From Yponomeuta sedellus (Eukaryota > Arthropoda > Insecta > Lepidoptera > Yponomeutidae): 64,000 bases of DNA. Positions 10,435-25,400 of the stretch are shown here, one piece after another. The position numbers were made by a program, and so were the translations under genes. Position 1 is the first letter of the stretch, and each line of letters opens with the position of its first letter. The notes beneath the pieces were generated by a model. That model did not search any database. It had not been told where the DNA came from and saw nothing but the letters and a program-made list of their open reading frames with translations. Where the stretch lies: contig OW203744.1 of assembly GCA_934045075.1 (NCBI GenBank), positions 2,497,001-2,561,000 of the forward strand. The letters run 5' to 3'.

Positions 10435-13400
10435 GTGAGCAACTTTAAGAAATTACATTACGAAGCTAGTAGAATCGCTCGTAGGCCCGGCTGTCTGAGT
10501 GATCTTAAACGATCACGAAGGTTAAGCAACATAGGGCGCGTTGAGTGCATGGATGGGCGACCGTCTAAGACTAACGCTAGTGGCATTTTCCCGAGCGGTT
10601 CCGTGCTTCGCATGGCACGTCATGCAGTTGGTGCCGGATGCCGTCGATAGATGGCAGTCGTTAAGCCAAGTAAGATGCCTTAGGGCGGCTTGAAAATTTC
10701 TGACAGTAAGACCAGCCACTAGTATTGCAAGCCTCCACCAATTCGGACTTAGCCCCCGTGGTGGAGTATGGCCTATAATATACCTTCTTAAGGGAAGAGA
10801 CGCGTGCCCCTTGATGGGGACATGGTGGGTTGATGATGATTACGAAGCTAATTGCTTACTTACTGAAAAGAATATCGTTAAATCTTTGATTATTTTATAC
10901 TGTCGTCACAAAATAACTTAATCAAAGATTTAACGATATTCGGGGAAAGCGCATACTTTTAATATGCGCAATCCCCTAATAGCGTTAAATCGTCAAAACA
11001 TTGATTTATTACTAATTACTTCAGCCAGATGTCGCTGCCTGTATGTAATACAGAGAATATTGTAAAGAGATTCGAAATTTCACTGATGCCGGTGAGTCAC
11101 CCATTAGCTCAGTTGGAAAGAGCACTGGCACGGATAGCCAGAGGTCGCGGGTTCGAATCCGGCATGGGTGGAATTTTTAGCCTCTAGGTAAATAGGTTTT
11201 AAACATTGATTTAGTTTTATAAAAAAAAGAGATTACCATATAATATTTTCTATAAAATATAATACTGATATAATGGCTTTCAGCCATTTTGACTGAAAGA
11301 CCCCTCACACCACTAGTGATTACGATGGGCGTGACGTCAAATCCGACGCCGTGACACAGCGTGCTTTTTTCCCCCAGAGTTAAAATAATTTTAGAAAGAT
11401 GGCTCTAACCTTCGTTAAACTTTAGTTTATAACTGAACAATAGGTTTGTTTGTAAATAATAAATATAGCCTCACATTATGGAAGAGGATTTAAAAAAATT
11501 TCGTCATGCCTAAATCACGAGTGAAGTCATCCGGAGTGAAACTGGAAACCCAAGATAAAGATCTTTCGATCTAGTTTAGGATCCTGTTTATCCACAAATA
11601 CTGCATTTTCTTGCTTTGTACCAGTTATTCAATGTTTTTTGTATACGAACGTAATTTTTGCACTGAAAATAAACAAATATCTTATCTTGTTGAAGAATGA
11701 TTAATATTTATGGTAAGTATTTATTTAGGAATCGAGATGGATACACGAAATAACACATCCTCATATTTTTTGGGGAAAGAAACCATGTAAATGCATGCTA
11801 CACGATATAGCTATATCAAATTTTCCGGCGCGCTCACGCACAATCTTATGGTTTGTTATCGATATCAACCCTTGTGTGTACCCATTGCTGGGGCACGGGT
11901 CTCTTCCTGTATTGCAGGAAGGTTAGGCTATACTCCACCATGGAGGCCAAGTTCGGACTGTTCGAAGTTGTCAAGCCGCCCATAAGGCCTCTGACTTGGC
12001 TTGACGACTGGCATTACGCCCACCTTTTGTAAACTTCCTTTTGTGCAATAAAGAGTGAAAAATAAGTTCGCGTCAGTACTAGTTCTTTTTAAAACCGTAA
12101 CTGTATTCACCAGGGCTTCGCCTCGACTATGTATAAAAATATATTCTATTTAAGGATTACTTTGGGCCCCTATAGTTTCCTTCTCCTTTGTTCCAGCTTG
12201 GTCCATCGTTGGCATAGCATTGGAGCCAACATTTGATCATGGACTCACCAGCGTCATGACTTCCATACTCAAGAAGCATGCAATAATACACGACAACCAC
12301 CAAAACATGAAAACTCAAAGGACCAAAGATAGCTATAGGCATTTTAATAGTTTACATTACGATAGAGTTGTTAATAACGAGGTCATGAATAACAATAAAG
12401 AAGAAGTAAGACAAGCTACGCATGAAAAAACATTAGCTGCCACTAAAGAACAATTATATAATTTGAAGCTACACAAGGCACACGAGGAATCCAGAAGTAG
12501 AATAGAAATGAGCAATAGTGATAAACCAGTTAGCTTAAAAACAAAAGGTAGCATGAGACAGTATGATTTTAGAAAACCTACGCCTAATGTAAGAAGGTTC
12601 AAAAGGCAAGACGACGATACAGCGGATTGTGAATCGTTTAATGGCAAGCTTAGTAAGCAATTAACTCATCCAGGCAATGGGTCCGGACTATATTATAGCA
12701 AAGCTAACTGTATAACTGTGATTGAAGGTAAGAAAAAACAACTAGAAATCGTTTAGGAAAGTATAACGCAAGGAAAAGCTACAAACGTCTCAATTGTTTA
12801 CAAACACTTACAGCCTTACTAATAAACTTGGTGTAAGTATTGTATAACTATGCAGTGTTTTGTCTCTTTTTTTCCAACTGAAAATTACATTCAAATGACG
12901 TGAACAAAACACTGTGCATCCATACCAGGCTTATACGGTGTTTATTAGTAAGAGCCCTAGTGCCAATTTCTGAATTGAGAATTTCGCTAAGTCGATATTT
13001 AACTGTAGTGTTGTTTCTTCAAAATATTCAGAAAAAAGCATAGACATGCACAAAAGAGCACAGAACGTTATTTATTTAGTGAAATTCTCAAATCAGAAAC
13101 CGGCCCTTAGGATGTGCTGAAAATCAGCGCTGCGCTGATATTCGCACACGCAGTACACGTATTCTCCAGAGCATATCCTTATTACGCATAGCGTATATAC
13201 TTAATTAACTGAAAAAAAAAAACCTATTTAGAGGCTAAAAATTTCACCCATGCCGGGATTCGGACCCGCGACCTCTGGCCATCCGTGCCAGCGCTCTTTC
13301 CAACAGAGCTAAAGGGCGACCCACCGGCATCAGTGAAATTTAGAACCTCTTTACACTATTCTCTGTATTACGTACAGGCAGCGACATCTGGCTGAAGTAA

Positions 13401-16400
13401 ATTGCATCACTTACAATACGAATCCCGGCATGGGTGGAATTTTCAGCCTCTAAATAGGTTTTTAAGAAAGTTACTTATTTAGTGAAATTCTCAAATCAGA
13501 AACCGGCCCTTAGGATGTGCTGAAAATCGGCGCTGGGCTGATGTCCGCACACGCAGCATTTACCTGAGCATATCCTTATTATCGCTTAGCGTATTCACTT
13601 GATTAACTAAGTAATTAACTTTACTAAGACTACTTTCGCCAAGCAGTGGGCAGTGACTGGAAGAGGAGAGCCGAAGATCGGGCTCAGTGGCGTGTCTTGG
13701 GAGAAGTCTATGTCCAGCAGCGGACTTACACCGGCTGATTATGATGATGAAGACTATCTTAAGTTATTTTTATGCATGTAACTTCTATGATCTTCACTTT
13801 CAGCTCCGGAGGGTAAATCAATCCTGCTCACATTCGTTGACTTGTTCCATATAGAGGACCATCCCGAATGCGCTTATGACTATTTAGAGGTAAGTTGCCT
13901 TAGGGGTACAGAGTGTACAGTTTTTAGGGGTAAGTTGTCTAAGGTGTACAAAGTGTACAGTATTTAGAGGTGACTGCGTTAATAGGTGTACAGAGTGTAT
14001 AGATCTTAGAGGTAAGTTGCCCTAGGGGTACAGAGTGTACAATATTTAAAGTTAAGTTGGCTTAGGTTGCAGAATGTACAGTCGACAGCACGTTAACCTT
14101 TACATACGTGCACTCTTATCAATCATGTCAAGGGCAATTTTGCAACAAAAATTTACCTACCCAGAAGTTAGTAAGTATAACCCCTCATCTTATAATTCGT
14201 AACTTTTTAATCGCTTATCTTACGCATGTAAGTCTGTGATAAAGACAAAATGTTCTCACAGGGCATTATTGTGTGCTTTTCATTACCCGACTGCGGCAGA
14301 GTTCTATGTCACTTCGATATTAACCCTTTGTATGTTCCCACTGCTAGGGCACGGATCTCTTCCTGCACAGCAGGAAGGCTAGGCCATACTCCACCACGGG
14401 GGCCAATTCCGCGTTGGTGGAGGATTGTCAGACAGTGGCAGGCCTTACTGTTAGAAGTTATCGAGCCGCCCATAAGGCCTCTGACATGGCTTAACGACTG
14501 TCATTACATGACAGCCAGCACCAACGGCTTAACTATGTTCCTTCATAACTCCTAAATCCATAGTCAGATTTTGAGATCTCAGGGCAGAAGAAAGGTACCT
14601 ATAGTCCCGCCTACTTAGTAGTAATGTTCAGTAGTCGGTTTGTTGATTATTTTCATATCAAATAATTGGTCAAACCAAGCGTACTATAGCTGAACGGGTG
14701 AAGGAACATATCGCGGACGTGAAACATAAGCGCTCTGGTAGATCTGCAGTCAGCGAACATACACTTAGCGGTACCAACAACTCTATACGTTTCGATAAAG
14801 TTAAAGTTCTAGCCCGAGAAGACCGTTTCTTCCCTAGAATGATACGCGAGGCACTAGAGATCCGCCGGCATCCAAATTTTAATAAAGATCGTGGTTGGAA
14901 TATACCGGCAGCATGGGAACCAGTGCTTAAGTGCATGAGACCCCCTTGCTAAAAGTGTGACTGTAGAGTTAAATTTTAATTTCAATTAATAATCAGTAAT
15001 TTTAAATTCATGAAAAATTATTGGTTTATAAATTTTATTTTAGCTTCAATTACTAATAATCAATATTGTTGACTTTATATAAAATAATTGGTTTCCCTAT
15101 TTTGGAACGTAACTTCATAATTAACTTTTGTAATTTTTGCCGAGGGTAGTAAACTAACCGTTAATGCTTTCAAAAAGACGCCTGTCACCTCAATTATCCG
15201 AGACCACGGCACCTGTAAAAGTGCCGAAACGCCGGAAAATTGTAAAAATGTAATAAAAGAGCATAAATCCGTATAAAAACAGTTTTGATTATTTTCATTT
15301 TAGTTTTCGTATTTTCTTTGTCAAATTATTCACTGCCAATTTTGTCGATTGGCGGGGACAACTAGGCCCTAGAGTCTAACCCCCAGTTTCTCGTACACTA
15401 CCAATCTGTTAATCTATTGTTAACAGCTGTCAAATGTTTTTTTTTGTATGCACTTTGGCAAACTGACAGCTGTTAACAGCAGATTAACAGCTTCTTAGTG
15501 AAGCAGAAACCGGGGGGTAATACTTACATAGTTTTCCATTCTTTTGCTGTTGTAACCTACCATTTGCATCAATTTGGTAGTATACAAAGCAATAGCAGTG
15601 CAATGTCATTCCAGGGGTGTAACCCGCGCAAATTAAATAGGCATTTCTCGTGAAGATGTTTGAATCGCGCGAGGCGTCGATTCAAGTATAGTCTGTTAGC
15701 TTTTAGAATATACCTCGGGCTCTAGAGTAGGCTTCGGTTTTCGCCGAAACCACACGAGTGTAATACTATTTCCTGCTCTGTATCAAACTTTTCTTCACTG
15801 TTTTGAAAAGTTAAGTGTCGTATTAGTTCCGATATTTCTATTACACGAATATATCCGATTCTATCCGATAGTAGCCGAGGTATGTTCTAAAAGCTAACAG
15901 ACTGTAGCATGCGTTATACCATTGCAATGCGATTGGTTACTAGACTACCGATAGTGTGAATAAAACAACCATTACCGGGCTAAAATGACTCTATTGAACT
16001 ATTCTGAATTTCAGAGACTTGCCCCCAGTTGGAGTGCGTTCGTTAACCTTAGAAATTGTACACCAGCCGTCACTCAAAGTGGCTTAGATAGAATACCAGC
16101 AGCTAAGTGCTTTGCGAGCAGGTACAGTCGGCATCAGGGGACTGAGTCTTAGGCTGACATTCAGAGACGACTCACAAGTTCACGCTTAGAGTAGTCTTAG
16201 CAAAGTAAACTAAAGTCATACTTAGTAAAGCGCCGAAATTTTCGTATTCACATTCGATCGGGAGCCGGAGTTAAGCATGAGCTAAGAGATGAACTGTCTT
16301 AAGAAAGTCATCTATATTATTGTCTATTATTTTTTAGTGATGTAGTAAACACAATGCTAATCACAAACTCCAACCAAAACAATGCGACAAAAAGGTAGGT

Positions 16401-19400
16401 AACCTCAAAGTGAAGAGAACCAAATGACAGATGACAATTCTAAGTTCAGGTAAAGTCACCAATATTGGCTACTTACACTTAGCTAACAAGTACCATTTCA
16501 TACTCAACTTGATAAGATTCGATTCTGAATACGAAATATTTCTAAGTACGTGATTTTGACATTTCTGAGACCGGTCATAGCTTAGTTTTCGTCTCTGAAT
16601 GTCAGCCTTACACTCGTATTCCAAGACGTTCCTCATAGTCTCCTCGACTCAACGCTCAACGGAGGTGGAGTCGAGGAGAGGTGGAGGCCTTTCCTTGAGT
16701 GTTCTCGAGTGAATACAATCAATATAATCCGTGGTTTAACTCGAGTGAGAATTTGGTTTTGTATGTTGGCAATGGCAATATCGTATCTGTACGTAATACA
16801 GAGAATATTGTAAAGAGGTTCGAAATTTCACTGATGCCGTGAGTCGCCCATTGGTTCAATTGGTAGAGCGCTGGTACGAATAGCCAGAGGTTGCGGGTTC
16901 GAATCCCGGCATGGGTGAAAATTTTTAGCCTCTAAATAGGTTTTTAAATGGCAATATCGTTGCTAAGTTTTGACAGGCAGACTTTTTTCTTTCTTGAGGT
17001 GGCTTTATGGTAGGTCCCGAGGTACCTTAGCTTTGACAGCTGATTCCTCGACTCGATACTTGCTCGATTGGAGAAAATTGAATACGATTTAAAATACTGT
17101 TTTCCTCGATTGAGGAAGAGTGGAGTGGAGGAAAACTTCGAGGAACGTCTTAGAATACGGGTGTTAGAACTAAAATTCGTAGCTTACTATGACAATTCGA
17201 TTTCGATGTTCATACATAGTTATATATTAAACGGGGAAGCGCTCGTGGCCTAGGCAAACCGAGTGATTGGAATCAATCACTTAAGCTAAGCAACAACAGG
17301 CGCGGTCAGGTGCAGGATGGGTGACCGTCCCATGATTATAGCTAGTGGCATTTTTGTTAAGTCGTGCTAAGTACATGTTAAGTCGTTAGTGCCGGATGTC
17401 ATGTAATAACAGTCGTTAAGCTACGTGAGAGGCCTTATGGGCGGCTTCTTCGACAGTAAGCCCCGCCATTGTCTAACAATCTTCCACCACCGCGGACTCA
17501 AATTCAAAATATAAAAACAAAATGTATACTTAATGATTGACAAAACTTGATTCACATTCAACAGATTATGTGGAGATGAATCTAATAAGTAAATTCCACA
17601 TATTTCTCTTTTCAAAGGGCTTAATTTATTAGCGTTACACAAGTCTAGACGAATGTAGATAATGAAATAGACAGCTGTGTTTACAACGCTTGTTAAGACG
17701 CAGTTTCAGTGATAATTTGAATAAGAGATATTTTGTTATTATAGTATTCGGATAGAGAATTTTATGCAGATTCTAGTGATATATAACACTTATTGAATAA
17801 TTACGTAGTAGTATCTCTAATTTGAGAAATGCGGAAATGTGTCCAAAAATTATTGCAAAAAAATGGCAGTGCGAAATGGCCTGGCGCTATACGGCACTTC
17901 AAACTTTCCGGGTTCCGGGCGCGTCAAGGGTTAATTTGTGAACATCACCTTTTCTATTCTATTCTGTGGAAGTCGATAAAAAAAATCATCTCTCCCACAG
18001 ATCCGGGATGGCAAATACGGCTTCTCACGCTCCCTGGGCAAGTACTGTGGTTCTGCGTTCCCCAACCAGATCCGCTCCACCGGCCCTTACTTGTGGATCA
18101 AGTTCTTCTCTGATGACACCATCGAGTATGAGGGCTTCCACATCAACATCGAGTATCTCGAGAACGTGGCCAGTCGTGAGTTCAGGGTACAGAAGGTTGA
18201 CGATATCAACTCTTTGTATGTCCCCACTGCTGGGGCATAGCACCCTTCCTGCATCGCATTAAGGTCAGGCCATACTCCACCAAGAGGCCAAGTCCGGGTT
18301 GGTGGAGAATTGTGAGACAGGGGCGGACCATGTTTGTCGGTATAAACCACAATGTTTGCTAGTAAACTTCTGTGTGAGGCCATAGGCGGCTTGATAACTC
18401 CTGACGGTAAGGCCCTATCTTACTGACTTACTGTCTTACACTCCTCCACCAGGGTTCGTGGACATCCCTTGGCTACCGCTAGTGGTTTTTTTTTCGAGCG
18501 CTTTCGTGCTTCGCAAGGCACGTTAAGCAGTTGGTGCCGGCTGTCATGTAACGGCAGTCGCTAAGCCATGTCAGAGGCCGTATAGGCGGCTTGATAACTT
18601 CTGGCAGTAAGGTCCGCCACTGTCTTACAATCCTCCACCAACCCGGACTCGGCTCCCTTGCTGGAGTAGGGCCTATCCTTCCTACAATGCAGGAAGAGAT
18701 CCGTGCCCCAGCAGTGTGGGCATAAAAGAGTTGATATCGATATATTCGTTTTTTTTGGGATGAGTACCCGCAGAAATAATGGTATTTTTATTCTTCTTTC
18801 TGTGTTTTTTCTCTAGTGGAGGTTGTAAAATAAATAATAAGAACCCAAAGAAGTGTGTGTATTCTATTTCTTCTCCGCAGATAGTATACCGGCTGAGTGC
18901 TACATAGAGCTTGGGGGATTGTTCGGTTTTTTCAACACGAATACCACAGAGTACACGGACTGCAAGAAGAAAACTGACAGCCTGAACCAACCTCTTGATG
19001 TGCTGTGGAAAATCACTGCGCCGAGCAAGGATACGTATAAGGTGACAGTTTTAAAAGTACAATACGGCTTGGCTCTTGCCATGTCTCGTGAGAATTCGGC
19101 GCTGGATACCGTAACAAAGGGTCAAATCAATGAATCAAATCAGAAAGTACGAGTGTTGTAAATTGCAGTAGGTACCTTCTAAATCTTGTCTCCAAAACTT
19201 AGGTTAGCTGGTAGATAGTACTAAGTAGTATTAAGCACGTATACATATTTTTAAAAACCTAGGTATTTAGAGGCTAAAAATTAAGCAGGAACATCTGGCT
19301 GAAGTAAATTGCATCACTTGCAGCCTCGAGTACCTACTTTGCACTTAGGTTTTACATCGGAATGGTATCGCTGTACCCACATGATTATATTATTTTTAAT

Positions 19401-22400
19401 GCACTAACCCGTGCTGAGGACAATTTTAAAAACCTATCTAAAGGCTAAAAATTCCACCCATGCCGGGATTCGAAACCGCGACCTCTGGCTATCCGTCCAG
19501 CGCTCTTTCCAACTGAGCTAATGGCCGACTCACCGGCATCAGTAAAATTTCGAACCTCTTTACAATATTCTCTTATACATACATAAGTATACGATTAAAA
19601 TTTTAATGCAAAAAATAATTTTAATATTAATAGGATTTTATTCAAAATAGCACAGAAACTGGGGCCTCACTAACGTTACAAGTTAAACTTGGTGTCCGTT
19701 TCAAAATATACATCATTTAGGAGAAAAAAAATGACAAAAAACTCCGATAAAATATCCCATCTACGCTAGTTCACCGCTACAGTTGCAAACGTGGCGCTGG
19801 CGTAGAATTCACCTTTACAGAATACAAATGCCCCATTTTTACTATCGAGACAGACATAATACAAATTGCACTAAATTTGGAGGAGTTTTTTTGTCCTTTT
19901 TTTCTCCAAAATGATTAAGTCTTTGAAATGGACCCGTAGCTTAAATGGTAACGTTCGATAAGTCACAAGTTATAAGTTATTTTAAATAAAATACTTTGAT
20001 TGATAGATGCAGAATAGCACGCCATGTCTTAATTACCAAGCGAACCAACCGCGGATTGGCAATTTCAATGAAATTGCAAATTTTTATTTCCATTTTTCGC
20101 AATTAATGGATTTTAATGTATGAGTATAACTTGTGTAACCTTTCTTGCCCAGATTTACCTGAACTTCACGTCATACCTTTTGTCGAAGACCAACGAATGT
20201 GAAGATAACGTGATCGAAGTCTATGGATCAGTCTTGGAATATTCAAAAAAGTTTGTATTTCTTTAAAGTATAATTTAAACTTACACATATTCATTACACA
20301 CATACTAAATATAAAATATACTACATCCGACAAAAAACCATTGTTAATGACATAGCTCAGAGAATTAGCAAGCTGAAGTGGCAGTGGGCTGGCCATATCT
20401 CGCGAAAAACCCACAACCGTTGGAGTAAACGTGTTCTTGAGTGGAGACCGCGACTCGGCAAACGTAGTGTAGAACGCCCTCCGACCAGGTGGGATGACGA
20501 TCTGCGAAAAACTGCCGGCAGATGCTGGATGCGGCCAGCTGAAGACAGGGCGCTATGGCGCTCATTAGGGGACGGCTATGTCCAGCAGTGGAATAATATA
20601 CTCGTAGCTAGAAGAAGATATACTACATAGAACTTAAGAGTATTCCTAAGGTATCGTACATAGCGATAAGAAGTTTATGTAATTTTATTGTTTCACCCTT
20701 TATTTATTTTTTGAAAATTTCTCTAATGTGCACATTATTCCCCTAACTCCGTAAAATCATAATTTTACGACTGATCGGGTTGGCTGGAAGAAATTTCTGT
20801 AGAAACAAGCTCGCCCATGTACTCATTTTTTTTACGCATATCTTTTGTGTAATAAAATCTCCGTGTGTTAAATAAAGTATAAGCTATGTAAGTTATTTAA
20901 AAACCTATTTATGTAAGTTATTGTAAGTATGAACAAAGAATAATAAGGCTTATTAAATTTATCGTATATTACCGAGGTGGAATCATGTGTTTTCTATTTC
21001 ATCACAGCATTGGCATCTTTAAATCTGAAAGAAACCCCAAAATCAAAAAGTATGTACTTAAATATTAGCCAAACACCTTTTTGAGCCTCAACACATTACC
21101 TCCCTTTTGGGCTCAATCTTAGGCAATACTCAAACTTTGACTGATCATCCCTAGGTTGGCCCGCTACTGCGGATCCGTGGCGAACCCGGTACTGACGCAC
21201 AAAAGCGAGGACGGTAAAGACAAAGGGAACGTCATGTACGTGCGCCTTTTCGCGGCCAGGACGGCGATGTCGGCGACTTTCAACGCCTCCTACACAGTGT
21301 TTCGGCAGCTCAACCCCAACAACGACGATGGTAATGTTCTTCTCTGTATTATACATACATACATTGTAGAAGCACATACATTGCTTCTGGCCCCACACTA
21401 GGATACCCTGTGTCGTGGGAACCAGAAACAACGACATCACAAACATGTAAACATCCAAGACTTGGGTTTTTTTTTTGCTCCCAGCCGGGATTCGAACCCG
21501 GGACCTCTTGCATGGTAGGCAGATGCGCTACCGCTACGTCACAGAGGTCGTCAAATTTTTACTTTAACTCTTCTCACCTCATCTCATTTCACATTTCCTC
21601 GTCTCACCTCATCTCATTTCACATGACCTTGTCTCACCTCATCTCATTTCACATCGATTCGTCTCGACATCAACCCCAATGTATGTCCCCAATGCTGGGG
21701 GACGTTTCTCTTCCTGCATCGCAGAAAGGTTAGGCCATACTCCACCACGAGGGCCAAGTCCGGGTTGGTGGAGATTATCTCATTCCATTCGATTCGTCTC
21801 ATTCCATTTCAATTTGCGTTGCTTTACTTAATTTCTCTGAGCTAGATGATAATCTCATTTAATCAGAAACAAATTCTTAGGGGCTGTTTCTGAGTTGAGA
21901 ATTTCGCTAAGTAATCACTCAACTTGAGTTTTTTTTAATTGGAGTTTTGTTCTCAAAAATGATCGAGATTTTGAAATGGACACCTAGTTTGAATTGCAAC
22001 GTTCATTAAGCCGCAGTTTCTGCGCTACTTAAAAAAAAAACCTTTTTATTTCATTTAATTTCTCAGCATACCTCAGGGAGTGCACAGCGCTATAGTAATA
22101 TCTTATTCTCTTTCAATTTGATCTTCTGGTAGTAAATTTACTTTTTTTACTTAAAAAGAAAGAAGAAACTAGACACCTCATCTCGGCTCATACCACCTTA
22201 GATACGAGGTGCAGTAACAACACCATCTCTTCCCTTCCCGTCACAAATCACCTCCAGATCATCAGGTCTATCAATGTCGTTCAGTGCCACTTATACAGGC
22301 TCCAACCCCAGCAATGGTCATGATAATACTTACCTACCAGATGTAGACCATCAGCTGCCATACAATACCACTATTCAGACGGAAATGTTACTTAAAACAA

Positions 22401-25400
22401 AGATAGGATATATCAATCATATCAAGATGATGTGTGGTGTCGGCCTAGAGAATAGCACCAACCCAAATTCTTCCCGCGGGTGTCGTAAAAGGCGACTAAG
22501 GGACACAAACCGGGGGGTGGGCAGCAGCACCCCCTGCAGTACAATTCCACCACATTGTGATCTCCAACCCGCATGCCCAGCGTGGGGATTATGGGCATTG
22601 CCCCGCAAAGATGGCACAACTTTGCGCTCATTAAGGGAGGGCTATGTCCAGCAGTGGACTAATATAGCCTGAAGAAGAAGAAGAAGAAGAATCATATCAA
22701 AGTGAAACCGAACCTCTCCCCAGCCATAGCAGTCGCTGTGACCGCACCCGAACTTTAAATTTTTTGGTTGCTTAACTTTCACAACTGTAGCGCTCAGTGT
22801 CCGAACGATATCAACGGGTTCATACTTTTCTAACCTTACGCTATCATCTAAACAATACCTACTACAAGGCACTTGCATGCCTGAAATGCATTTTTAGTTT
22901 CTGTTCATGAAATACCAAATAGAGAATATAAGACTACTTGCATTCTTGTTGTAGAAAAGTGCTCGAAGGATACCGAATTCAGCTGCGAAGACAGCACGTG
23001 CATAGCTATAATTTTAAAATGCGACTATTACGCCAATTGCCGGCTCAAGAATGATGAGGATCCGGATATTTGCAAGGTAAATATGTCATAACTATAATGT
23101 CATCAATGCTTAACCTAGCATTGCAACATAAAACTTTGTGCCTGCGAAGCTCACGTAACTAGAGGTGAGCGTTGATTCAACTAACGGGTTTCAAAGCGAC
23201 TTTCATTCCGTCAACGAACCAACCGCTTTCTGATTACTGAGAAACAGTTTATATAAAAACGTCTTTTGCTTGACAACGCTAAACGTAGCGCAATCGCACA
23301 AGCGGCTTGTGGTTGACGGAGGTAACCGAGCATGCGCGGAAATAGTCGAACGAATGGCGGTTAACGCCGTGCATGCACGCGTGACCTTGATGCAACGACT
23401 TTTAGTTTGCGGGAAAATATAATACTATTTTAATAAACATGTTTTCAATAGTAAAATAATATTTTACAGCCAGACAGTCCTAAGCCTGATAAAAAATGAA
23501 GGGAAATGGATTTCATTAACTTAAATTACCAATTAAATAAATCTGTCAAAGGAATACAAAACACAAAATATTAATAGTTTAGCACCGACGACGGGGAAAG
23601 CAGTTTGTGTAAGTACAAGACGTTCTTGTCCGTCGTCGATCCAACGCGATACAACGTTTTGCAGCAAGCAATGTCGTTGCCGCTCGTTGATGTATAACCA
23701 GTTCACAAAATAGCTGCTTTTCAAACTGGTTTTGATTTTTAAAAAGCAGTCTCGTTTCGTTGACCCGTAATTCGTCAACGACTCACCTCTACACGTAACC
23801 AATCTGTGGTAGCAACACCTGGTAATCAAGCCTATTTTCTCTCTGGTTTACTCTCTATTTTAGAGAAAAAGCAACTAATCACCCTATCTATCCCCCAGAA
23901 AGAGGCTCAGTCGGTATTGACGGAGCCCGAGATCCGGACGATCCTGATCATATTCTCGCTAATCCTGTCCGGAATGATCTTCGTCTTTCTCTTCAAATGT
24001 CTTTGGAAACTGTACGAGGATGAAATGGCTATCAAGGTGAGCATTGACAGTTTTATTTTTGTTTGTACAAAATTTATTTATTTAATATTAAGGAAAACTT
24101 CGCGAACGACAACTGTTGGAGCAAACGTGTCCTTGAGTGGAGACCGCGACTCGGCAAACGTATAGGACGCCCTGCGACTAGGTGGGATGACGATCTGCGA
24201 AAAACTGCAGGCAGATGCTGGATGCGGCAAGCTGAAGACAGGGTGCTATGGCGCTCATTAGGGGAGGGCTAAGTCCAGCAGTGGACTAGTATAGCCTGAC
24301 GATGAAGGAAAACTAGTGACCAAACAAACACAATATTACATAGCAGATATAAAACAGGCTGTCATTAAAAGTTTCCATAGATAGCTGTAAAAAGTAATGT
24401 TACATAATAAGTAGGTATAACGAAATCGAGTATCTGTCACATAATAGGTATAGACTAGAAACCAATTAATTTTCTGGATTAGAAAACAATTTTGATAGGA
24501 GACATCTTAAGTCAATATCAACATTCCTCGCCAAAAAGTCATATAGATAGCAAGATCGCCATAAAAAAGGAATTCTGACTATAATCACTTCCGACCACCG
24601 GTAAATGAAAAGTTCACAATGTCTTTCCTCGTGATTGTGCTGACGCTCAAAGCGTGTTCCTTTTGTTTTTCGAAACTATCTTCTATAATATAAAAATGAA
24701 TCGTTGAATGTGTTGTTAAGCGCACATCTCGAGAACAGCTGAACCGATTTCGCTAATTATTTTTTTAGAATATCCCTTGAAGTACGAGGATGGTTCTTAT
24801 GGAGAGAAAGATTAAAAAAAAACTGTTAGGCGGTACGAAGTTCGCGGGGTCAGCTAGTTATTGATATTTCCCGGTATATTCCACTAGGAGCACATAAGAC
24901 AGTCGTGTGAGGACCGGTTGGACAACCTGGTGAGCAGCCAACTCATGCTTGATCCAAAACGACTGCTGCGAAACAGCGAGCCGCGCGTTAGTCTTGAGCG
25001 GGAAAACCACACCAATGAGATGGTCAAGCGGCAGAGGAACTTTACACAGAATAAGGTAGGACGCAGTCACAGAATGTCCATATCTGTATGTTTCGATCGA
25101 CTGATCGATATAAACCCTTTTTTGTCCCCACTGCTGGGACAAGGGTCTCTTTCTGCATCGCAGGAAGGTTAGACTATACTCCACTACAAGCCAAGTCCAG
25201 GTTGGTGGAGGATTGTAAGACAGTGGCGGTCCTTACTGCCAGAAGTTGTCAAGTCCCCCTTAAGGCCTTTGACATGGCTTGACGACTGATGGCATACATG
25301 ACAGCTGGCACCAACGGTTGAGCGTGGCTTGCGATACACGGAAGCGCTCGGAAAAATGCCACTAACGGTAGTCACGGGACGGTCACCCATCCTGCACCTG

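Noticed and set aside
10522..10719. ORFs with TNGLTCLAKHGSARKN-like sequence (also 2614, 48357, 52478, 57061)
   Set aside because: Translations of the 5S-like SINE, not proteins.
15180..15245. Possible hammerhead ribozyme in the Penelope-like 3' region
   Set aside because: The GAAAC after the GGCAC stem looks suggestive, but the obligatory CUGANGA core is absent.
18176..18195. Later donors for neto exon 4 (18187 and 18196)
   Set aside because: Both are phase 0 and incompatible with exon 5, while C|GTGAGT at 18176 fits.
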